Shown here piece after piece: positions 6,207 through 10,539 of a stretch of DNA of 10,539 nucleotides; positions within the stretch are counted from its first letter, which is position 1, and every line of letters begins with the position of its first letter. The stretch is from Alphaproteobacteria bacterium (GTDB lineage: Bacteria > Pseudomonadota > Alphaproteobacteria > Micropepsales > Micropepsaceae). The position numbers were made by a program, and so were the translations under genes. The stretch covers positions 4,057-14,595 of the forward strand of contig PKWC01000269.1 in NCBI GenBank assembly GCA_003131925.1, read 5' to 3'. The notes under the pieces are model-generated. The model searched no databases, was not told the DNA's origin, and saw nothing but the letters and a program-made list of their open reading frames with translations.

Positions 6207-7055
6207 TCAGCCGGCATTCTGCATTTCCCACTCCTCTAACACCTTCACCATATCAGACATTTCCCAAAGCTTGGGAGTCACGCCTGCGGCCATCGCGGGC
6301 GTGACCTTCAAGGTCTGATGGATGCGAACGAAATTGTAGTGCATGAAGTAGATAGCCATCATGTGGGCGTGGTTTTCGGCCTTTTTCGAAAAGGCATTCG
6401 TGAGCCGCGTCATGCGGCGGTTGCCCATGCGGATTGAGAGATTGCTGCGCTCTACAAAGCTTGTAGAGACGTGGCGGGCATCAGGATTGCCTTCGATCCG
6501 CTTTCCAATCGCGCCCGTGCAGACTGCGGGGCTGTAGCGGCGCTGGCCTTCCGGCGCTTCGCCGTACACTTTGACAAGCATCGCATAATCAACGTTGCCG
6601 CCAAACGCACCTTCGATTGCTTCGATATAGGGCCGGTGGCCGTCACTCGTGATTTGCACGCGTGAGGCAAGACGGGGCGCGAGATCGTCGACGAACATCA
6701 TGGCCGCTTCGCTGTCGCGTCCGCCAACGTAGTACGAGACGACAAGCTTGGTATCGGCATCGAGGCCAACCCACGTCCAGATGTCGCCAGAACCAGCTGG
6801 CGCGGCCTTCGCGGTTGGGACCGCCCTTTGCTTGCAGTAGGAAAACCCCCAGCACTCATCGAGCTGCACGCGCTTACACGGCAGATTTACGAGCGTGCGA
6901 TCCATGTACGCGGAGAACGCCTGACCGGCATCCTCTAGGAGCTTAATCAGCGTGGTCCGGCTGATCCCGGTTAGCCGGGTCATGGCGCGGAGCGAAATGC
7001 CTTCGGCCATCATCTGGAGGGCTTGGGCGCGTTTCTCGGTGGGCAGCTTGTTCAT
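6207..7055 (-). CDS. IS1-like DDE transposase
   Basis: Residue numbers count from ATG 7055 (MNKLPTEKRAQ, 282 residues). An N-terminal helix-turn-helix (about 14-43, ISLRAMTRLTGISRTTLIKLL) is followed by a DDE catalytic domain. Likely acid residues are D66 in VQLDECW, D138 in ITSDGH and E202 in FVERSN, with the conserved block TRLTNAFSKKAENHAH and the end NFVRIHQTLKVTPAMAAG. The family match is to the widespread IS1-like single-frame transposases; there is no programmed frameshift as in classical IS1. The frame is open to ATG 7094, which would add 13 residues but starts inside a perfect inverted repeat (7076-7094), so I prefer 7055. It is intact and lies inside matching terminal repeats, so it probably moves the whole element. 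Confidence 0.92.
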   Translation of the reverse strand: MNKLPTEKRAQALQMMAEGISLRAMTRLTGISRTTLIKLLEDAGQAFSAYMDRTLVNLPCKRVQLDECWGFSYCKQRAVPTAKAAPAGSGDIWTWVGLDADTKLVVSYYVGGRDSEAAMMFVDDLAPRLASRVQITSDGHRPYIEAIEGAFGGNVDYAMLVKVYGEAPEGQRRYSPAVCTGAIGKRIEGNPDARHVSTSFVERSNLSIRMGNRRMTRLTNAFSKKAENHAHMMAIYFMHYNFVRIHQTLKVTPAMAAGVTPKLWEMSDMVKVLEEWEMQNAG

Positions 7056-7070
7056 GCCATTAAACTGGCA
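7055..7070. promoter_or_regulatory. Inverted repeat at the transposase start
   Basis: TGCCA and TGGCA flank TTAAAC and touch the ATG of the transposase. It could be an operator, or a hairpin that limits translation of the transposase. No clear Shine-Dalgarno sequence precedes this ATG. Confidence 0.45.
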
Positions 7071-7075
7071 TTTTA

Positions 7076-7094
7076 ATGCTTGAGTGTCAAGCAT
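7076..7094. promoter_or_regulatory. Perfect 8-bp inverted repeat between transposase and cargo operon
   Basis: ATGCTTGA and TCAAGCAT flank GTG. On the minus strand it contains TTGACA. It lies in the 124-bp divergent gap between the transposase and the operon starting at 7180, where a dyad is a natural binding site for the XRE-type regulator encoded in that operon or for the transposase itself. No strong -10 box can be paired with it. Confidence 0.55.
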
Positions 7095-7179
7095 AAAGTT
7101 TTGCTTTGAGACTGTATGGACTCCCGCTCTGAGAAAAATCGTGATCCGATAACTTGGTGTTAAGGGGTGATTGACTTAT

Positions 7180-7722
7180 ATGTCAATCGAGGAAGAGATA
7201 GTAGACCGCTACCAGCGCAGGATGCTCTTTCCGATCATCCCGCAGGCCAGAGGTGCCACGATCCGCCGGGCTCTCTTCGTTGGGGAAGGATTATGGGCAG
7301 ACCTGAACTCGACGGAAGGCAACACGGCGTGGGACGAACGCATCGGCAAGCTGCGTGCCGATCTAGAGGTGTTCGTCTCCGAAGAGACGATATCACCAAA
7401 ATATCTTTTCCTGCTGTATCCCATGGCTGACGCTGTTTGGGAGATCAGAAGTAGGAGAGACGATCCTTCCATTCGCGTGCTTGGGCTGTTTCCCATTAAG
7501 GACACATTTGTTTCGACAAACTTTGCTCTCAGAGAGGCATTGGTAGAAATGCGAGCAGGCAAGCTCGTGGACTGGCAATCACGCCAATGGAAAAACATAA
7601 AGCGAATGGCGCGGGCAATTTGGCGAAAGCTTTTCTATACCTATCAACCGATTATCACTGTTAGTCCAAACGAGGTGTTCTCTGGAGCGTCCAATGAAGT
7701 CTTTTACAAAGAACGCCGCTAA
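7180..7722 (+). CDS. Cargo operon gene 1: unknown protein, possible toxin partner
   Basis: The 180-residue soluble product has no signal peptide or membrane segment. Its most conserved-looking part is VWEIRSRRDDPSIRVLGLFPIKDTFVSTNFALR (split here as VWEIRSRR at 86-93 and IRVLGLFPIKDTF at 98-110), followed by a basic Trp-rich helix (WQSRQWKNIKRMARAIWRKLF, from 132). I recall similar short proteins of unknown function in alphaproteobacteria. Standing directly before an XRE-type regulator it occupies the toxin-first position of HigBA-like pairs, but it is longer than HigB and no catalytic site is evident. ATG 7180 fits the AAGGGGTGA ribosome site at 7162-7170 better than the TTG at 7171. Its end overlaps gene 2 by 29 bases. 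Confidence 0.75.
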   Translation: MSIEEEIVDRYQRRMLFPIIPQARGATIRRALFVGEGLWADLNSTEGNTAWDERIGKLRADLEVFVSEETISPKYLFLLYPMADAVWEIRSRRDDPSIRVLGLFPIKDTFVSTNFALREALVEMRAGKLVDWQSRQWKNIKRMARAIWRKLFYTYQPIITVSPNEVFSGASNEVFYKERR

Positions 7723-8131
7723 ATCGGCCCGCGATATCGCTTACTACAGGCGGCGATACGAGAATTGCTGCTTTGAAAAGCTCGTCGCTTGGATAGCCGA
7801 AGAATGTCAAAAACAACAAATTACCAAGAAGGATTTGGCCGAAAGAATGGGCAAGGACCCGGGCCAGGTATCGAGGCTTTTGAGTGCGCCAAGCAATCTG
7901 ACATTGAACACGATTAGCGATCTTCTGTTGGCGTTTGATGCAGAGGCCGAGCCTCCGGAAATCGTGCTTTTCAAAGACCGCTCCGCCCCAAATTACATTC
8001 ATCCCTTGATAGCGCGTGTGACACAAACCAAGGTAGCCGTACATAAATTGGAGGCGTTTCCAAATTCGCCGTCGCAACCAATTGCCGGTGCAAACTCAAA
8101 TGAGTGGCGCGTTGTGGTGGGCGCGTCATGA
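7694..8131 (+). CDS. Cargo operon gene 2: XRE/Cro-type HTH regulator
   Basis: The 145-residue protein holds a helix-turn-helix of the Cro/C1 (XRE) class at about residues 26-85: ITKKDLAERMGKDPGQVSRLL is the helix-turn-helix proper, followed by SNLTLNTISDLLLAF. Such proteins repress their own operon and serve as antitoxins in HigBA-like systems. The N-terminal 25 residues are basic; the C-terminal 60 residues have no recognised domain and may contact a partner protein. GGAG at 7684-7687 with a 6-nt spacer supports ATG 7694, inside the end of gene 1. Its stop overlaps the start of gene 3 (ATGA, 8128-8131). The inverted repeat at 7076-7094 is a candidate operator. Confidence 0.88.
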   Translation: MKSFTKNAAKSARDIAYYRRRYENCCFEKLVAWIAEECQKQQITKKDLAERMGKDPGQVSRLLSAPSNLTLNTISDLLLAFDAEAEPPEIVLFKDRSAPNYIHPLIARVTQTKVAVHKLEAFPNSPSQPIAGANSNEWRVVVGAS

Positions 8132-8622
8132 CAATTCAGGCAGTTGGCTTTTTTTGTGAAGATGTTCGCGCGGAAAGAGAAAGCTTGTTTTCAATAATTG
8201 GCGTTATGCCAGAGACGGCGAACTTGGCTGAATTTGTCCCGGGGCGAACCATGTTGCCTAGACTTGCCCTTTATATTCGCGTGCATTTCAATTTAGACGA
8301 TATAATTGGTTCCATATCATTGCGGTTACAAATGCCGGGAAATGCTGATGTTGTTGATGTTGGCGCGATTGATGATGTTATCATTCGGACGTCGTTTGAA
8401 AATGGACGGAAAGCTAACTCACCTATGGGAAGCATATTTATGCGCATCGACATGTCACCATTCCCAATTCCCGCGCTTGGATGGCTCAAGGCATTTCTGT
8501 CAGTCGATGGCCGAGAACTACTAGTTGCGATACTCAGATTCACAACGGGCGAAGCAAGTAACCCTGGTTTTGAAATTACACGCCAACTCACGGCTCCCAT
8601 CGCTTCTGAGCGGCCTTCTTAG
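8128..8622 (+). CDS. Cargo operon gene 3: unknown protein, DUF6941-like
   Basis: The 164-residue soluble product opens MTIQAVGFFCEDVRAE, followed by SIIGVMP and LPRLALYIRVHFN, then SPFPIPALGWLKAFLSVDGRE. That order of short blocks resembles what I recall of the DUF6941 family, whose function is unknown; the match needs a profile search. The frame is open to ATG 8104, but ATG 8128 forms an ATGA overlap with the stop of gene 2, the usual sign of coupled translation, and is preferred. By eye its DNA is among the most A/T-rich of the window (8340-8450), unlike the chromosomal genes. It ends inside the convergent 78-residue gene (35-bp overlap). Confidence 0.75.
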   Translation: MTIQAVGFFCEDVRAERESLFSIIGVMPETANLAEFVPGRTMLPRLALYIRVHFNLDDIIGSISLRLQMPGNADVVDVGAIDDVIIRTSFENGRKANSPMGSIFMRIDMSPFPIPALGWLKAFLSVDGRELLVAILRFTTGEASNPGFEITRQLTAPIASERPS

Positions 8623-8824
8623 CTATCTCGCGGCGCCGCTCTGGCGACAACTTGGCGGCACGTGCTTTGCCGCCCTTGAGGCCCCCCTTGCGTGCGAATT
8701 CGTGTGCCGGGCTGGCAGGCTCCCTTTCGGGTGCTACATCCTCGACCTGCCCGGTCAGGATATCCCCCACGAGCTTGCCCAACTCAACAGGATCGCGGGG
8801 GCGTTTGAGTCGCTTGGTTGCCAT
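8588..8824 (-). CDS. Small basic protein with GGKARA...RRREIAKKAA...RW motif
   Basis: The 78-residue product has an acidic/neutral first half (DPVELGKLVGDILTGQVED) and a strongly basic end, KGGKARAAKLSPERRREIAKKAAQKRW. That ending is familiar from many short plasmid- and transposon-borne proteins of alphaproteobacteria, so the gene is probably real although its ribosome site is weak. It may bind nucleic acid; no function can be assigned. It runs towards the cargo operon and starts 76 bp inside the right terminal repeat. An inverted repeat lies between its ATG and the transposon end. Confidence 0.75.
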   Translation of the reverse strand: MATKRLKRPRDPVELGKLVGDILTGQVEDVAPEREPASPAHEFARKGGLKGGKARAAKLSPERRREIAKKAAQKRWEP

Positions 8825-8861
8825 GCTCGCAATATGCCATCTGGCGCGGCAGGATGCGAGC
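8825..8861. promoter_or_regulatory. Inverted repeat directly upstream of the 78-residue gene
   Basis: GCTCGCA (8825-8831) and TGCGAGC (8855-8861) are perfect complements 23 bases apart, touching the ATG of the small basic gene. It may be a leader hairpin, an operator, or a subterminal transposase site at the right end of the element. Confidence 0.5.
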
Positions 8862-8883
8862 GGAGCTTAGAAGCGCGGAATTT

Positions 8884-8900
8884 CAAACTGTACCACTACC
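8884..8900 (-). repeat. Right terminal inverted repeat
   Basis: Reads GGTAGTGGTACAGTTTG on the minus strand, identical to 5350-5366. The two ends diverge at once after base 17 (GCGA on the left, AAAT on the right). Confidence 0.9.
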
Positions 8901-8908
8901 CACGCCTG
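8901..8908. repeat. Right target-site duplication CACGCCTG
   Basis: Identical to 5342-5349 and directly next to the right terminal repeat. Confidence 0.85.
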
Positions 8909-8946
8909 AGCAAAATTCGCAGCCCGTATCTGCACACCTCTCCCAT

Positions 8947-9014
8947 CCGCCTACGCCAAGGCTTCGGCGGACTAACTGATCCGCCTGACCCGCCGTAGCT
9001 TTAGCGAAGGCGGG
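8947..9014. repeat. Two palindromic repeat units upstream of the sigma gene
   Basis: 8947-8970 is the reverse complement of 3476-3500 with one base missing, so the same repeat occurs at both ends of the region. 8989-9014 is a second, related unit with arms CCCGCC and GGCGGG. Both lie in the 385-bp gene-free stretch 8825-9209, of which the part outside the transposon (8909-9166) holds only repeats. Confidence 0.75.
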
Positions 9015-9072
9015 CAAGAGGAGAGGGGAATCGGAATCTTGCATCGGCGTTGGAAAATCAGGAGGAAACTTC

Positions 9073-9095
9073 CCCTCTCCCCTTGTGGGAGAGGG
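9073..9095. repeat. 9-bp-stem palindrome of the CCCTCTCCC family
   Basis: CCCTCTCCC and GGGAGAGGG are perfect complements around CTTGT. A further hairpin follows: GCGCGGGT (9125-9132) with ACCCGCGC (9141-9148), 8-nt loop. Both sit just upstream of the sigma promoter. Confidence 0.75.
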
Positions 9096-9166
9096 CCCAA
9101 AGTCGAGGGCTATCGAGCGCTCAAGCGCGGGTGAGCGGGAACCCGCGCACTTTCCAGCGAATCCGG

Positions 9167-9194
9167 TGTAACCTGCCCGCTCCCGCAATCGAAT
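9167..9194 (+). promoter_or_regulatory. SigF-type ECF promoter for the sigma/anti-sigma operon
   Basis: TGTAACC, exactly 16 bases, then CGAAT. It indicates autoregulation by the ECF sigma factor. Transcription would begin near 9200, giving a very short leader that still includes GGAG at 9201-9204. Confidence 0.78.
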
Positions 9195-9209
9195 TCTCCT
9201 GGAGCGGCT

Positions 9210-9755
9210 GTGCAATCGTCGGAGGCCGATCTCAAGGCGCTGATGCTGGCCGGACTTGCCGGCGATGCCGCCGCCTATCGCGCGCTTCTCGATGCGATGC
9301 AGGCGCGGTTCGGGGCCTATTTCCGCCGGCGATTGAACAACAATGAAGCGGAGGTCGACGATCTGGTCCAGGAATCGCTCATCGCCATTCACATGCGGCG
9401 CGCCACCTACGACCGCACGCAATTGTTCACGGCCTGGGCCTACGCGATCGCGCGCTACAAGCTCGTCGATCATTTTCGCCGCAAGGGCCGGGCCGCAACC
9501 GTACCGATCGACGACAGCATTGCGCTGTACGTGGCCGACGGGAGTGCGAGCGTCGATGCGCGTTACGATATCGAACGCGCGCTCCAGAGGCTTCCGCCCG
9601 CAACGCAAGCGCTCATCCGCGACATCAAGCTCAAAGAAATGTCGAATGCAGAGGCGGCAGCCGCGAGAGGGATGACGGAGACGGCGGTCAAGGTTGCCGT
9701 CCATCGCGGGCTCAAGAAGCTGTCCGGCTTTCTGCGCAGTGGAAGCGAAAGCTGA
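9210..9755 (+). CDS. sigF: ECF RNA polymerase sigma factor, SigF type
   Basis: The 181-residue protein has the two domains of an ECF sigma factor. Region 2 covers about residues 20-92, with DDLVQESLIAIH, FTAWAYAIARYKLVDHFRR (melting and -10 recognition). Region 4 covers about 122-175, with LQRLPPATQALI and the helix-turn-helix NAEAAAARGMTETAVKVAVHRGLKKL (-35 recognition). The partner gene that follows is NrsF, which places it in the Caulobacter SigF group known to respond to chromium and cadmium stress. The start is GTG 9210, supported by GGAG at 9201-9204 with a 5-nt spacer. Its stop overlaps the ATG of nrsF by one base. It has its own promoter of the motif it is expected to recognise (9167-9194). 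Confidence 0.92.
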   Translation: MQSSEADLKALMLAGLAGDAAAYRALLDAMQARFGAYFRRRLNNNEAEVDDLVQESLIAIHMRRATYDRTQLFTAWAYAIARYKLVDHFRRKGRAATVPIDDSIALYVADGSASVDARYDIERALQRLPPATQALIRDIKLKEMSNAEAAAARGMTETAVKVAVHRGLKKLSGFLRSGSES

Positions 9756-10396
9756 TGCCGCGCGATCTGGCGAGAGACCTGTCCGCCGATCTTGCGCCGG
9801 TGTCGCAATGGTATGTGCCGGGGAGACTTCTCGCTGGCATCGCAATCGGCGCCGCGATTTCCATTTTCCTTGTGCTTACGTTGCTCGGGCCACGGCCCGA
9901 CATGCACGACGCGATGCGCACCGCCATGTTCTGGCTGAAGCTCGCCTATCCGCTTTCTCTCGCGCTGATTGCCGGCCTCGCGGCCGAGCGCCTTGCGCGT
10001 CCTGGCGCCTCCGCACGCACGCGAATTCCGTGGCTCGTTGCGCCGCTGCTTTTCGTATTTGCACTCGGGGCGCTGGAATTCATCTTCGCCGCTCCCGCGG
10101 CGCGTGTGCCGCTTTTGATGGGAGGCTCGGCGCGCGTCTGTCCTTTCTTCGTCCTTTCTGCCTCTGCTCCACCGTTGGCAGGGCTTGTGTGGGCGATGCG
10201 CGGGCTCGCCCCGACACGCCTACGCGAAGCCGGCGCTGCAATCGGTCTCGCCGCCGGTGGCGCGGGCGCGTTCGCCTATGCCTGGCACTGCACGGAAACC
10301 GGCGCGCCGTTCCTCGCGGTCTGGTTCACGCTCGGGATTGCAGCAGCCACGCTTCTCGGCTGGCTTCTCGGGCCGCCGCTGCTGCGATGGAGATAA
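9755..10396 (+). CDS. nrsF: NrsF-type membrane anti-sigma factor (DUF1109)
   Basis: This is the inhibitor that holds the SigF-type factor at the inner membrane until stress releases it. The 213-residue protein has six predicted membrane segments (about residues 25-45, 59-77, 92-113, 128-148, 160-177, 186-206). It has just two Cys, C129 and C179, 50 residues apart. As I recall, the Caulobacter NrsF cysteines needed for control are C131 and C181, the same spacing, so the redox/metal switch appears conserved. The ATG overlaps the sigma stop codon (TGATG), with GGAAG at 9741-9745 as ribosome site. Co-production with its sigma factor is the expected arrangement. Confidence 0.9.
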   Translation: MPRDLARDLSADLAPVSQWYVPGRLLAGIAIGAAISIFLVLTLLGPRPDMHDAMRTAMFWLKLAYPLSLALIAGLAAERLARPGASARTRIPWLVAPLLFVFALGALEFIFAAPAARVPLLMGGSARVCPFFVLSASAPPLAGLVWAMRGLAPTRLREAGAAIGLAAGGAGAFAYAWHCTETGAPFLAVWFTLGIAAATLLGWLLGPPLLRWR

Positions 10397-10430
10397 GGCG
10401 CGGACGTGCGAGTACTCCAAAAGCCGAAAG

Positions 10431-10453
10431 TTCGAATCCTGTCCGGTGCGCCA
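10431..10453 (+). other. tRNA 3'-end-like fragment (possible attachment-site or tRNA remnant)
   Basis: The order TTCGAAT (T loop), CCTGT (5-nt T-stem strand), CCGGTGC (7-nt acceptor strand), G, CCA matches the 3' end of a tRNA exactly; a G before CCA would suit tRNA-Arg. The bases upstream (AAAAGCCGAAAG) do not pair as a T stem and no matching 5' acceptor GCACCGG is found, so it is not a working tRNA. Such 23-nt fragments are typically left where an integrase recombined at a tRNA gene. I see no gene in 10454-10539. Confidence 0.5.
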
Positions 10454-10539
10454 GTCCCGTACAGAAGTGAGAACCGGGCCGTCGAAGTCGCCCGACGTGA
10501 CGGTAGCGGCGATGGCAGAACTGGGGCCGGTTATGATGG

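Larger units (their letters stand above)
5350..8900. mobile_element. 3,551-bp IS1-like transposon with cargo genes
   Basis: The ends carry a perfect 17-bp inverted repeat beginning GGTAGTGG and are flanked by the 8-bp direct repeat CACGCCTG. The GGT start and the 8-bp duplication fit the IS1 family, as does the transposase in the middle. The element is three to four times longer than an ordinary IS1 because of cargo: a secreted protein on the left, and a coupled three-gene operon plus a 78-residue basic protein on the right. By eye, the right-hand cargo is clearly richer in A and T than the flanking chromosome. Intact ends, duplication and transposase suggest a fairly recent insertion. It sits between the SigF-type promoters at 5263-5290 and 9167-9194. 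Removing it and one duplication joins 5349 to 8909. Confidence 0.88.

Noticed and set aside
6262..6276. Hairpin TCCCAA/TTGGGA near the end of the transposase gene
   Set aside because: It lies inside the coding sequence, has a 6-bp stem, and has no T-run; likely chance.
8558..8563. Further GTAACC inside cargo gene 3
   Set aside because: No CGAA follows at 16 bases and it lies within a coding sequence.
8947..9148. CRISPR array
   Set aside because: The repeats are palindromes of different families without equal spacing or a repeated unit, and no cas genes are present.
9694..10470. 258-codon plus-strand frame overlapping nrsF
   Set aside because: Arg/Cys-rich shadow in another frame of nrsF; it runs through the tRNA-like fragment and has no family signal.
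10397..10539. Minus-strand frame through the window end containing RTGQDSNF
   Set aside because: This peptide is the known artefact of translating the complement of a tRNA 3' end; there is no start or other support for a gene.

Overview
The window reads as chromosomal DNA of a GC-rich alphaproteobacterium. This rests on the plant-type (GCS2) glutamate-cysteine ligase next to rsmE, an ECF sigma factor of the Caulobacter SigF type with its NrsF membrane anti-sigma partner, and several families of GC-rich palindromic repeats between genes. Genus cannot be named from the sequence.

Layout. 1-134: a palindromic repeat. 135-2786: gshA and rsmE on the minus strand, with a small secreted-protein gene (1675-2013, plus strand) between them whose end runs into the end of rsmE. 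2787-2981: a compound palindromic repeat. 2982-5237 (minus): a secreted Ser/Met/Gly-repeat protein, a Tat-exported molybdopterin oxidoreductase and its cytochrome b561 partner. 5350-8900: a 3,551-bp transposon with 17-bp perfect terminal inverted repeats and an 8-bp target duplication. It carries an IS1-like transposase, a secreted protein of unknown role, a translationally coupled three-gene operon (unknown protein, XRE-type HTH regulator, unknown protein) and a 78-residue basic protein. 8909-9166: repeats. 9210-10396 (plus): the ECF sigma factor and NrsF. 10431-10453: a fragment with the geometry of a tRNA 3' end.

How the genes fit together. The same promoter-like string, TGTAACC-N16-CGA(A/C)T, stands in front of the sigma factor, in front of the cytochrome b561/molybdoenzyme operon and in front of the Ser/Met-repeat gene. 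It agrees with the GTAACC/CGAA consensus I recall for the Caulobacter SigF regulon. I infer one envelope-stress regulon (heavy-metal or oxidant type): sigma and its cysteine-bearing membrane anti-sigma as the sensor, a periplasmic Mo-enzyme with a membrane haem b donor, and a Met-rich exported protein as outputs.

The transposon landed in the region between the two divergent arms of this regulon and left both promoters intact. Its cargo, especially the three overlapping genes at 7180-8622, is the most likely undescribed system here; toxin-antitoxin or defence is a guess from gene order only.
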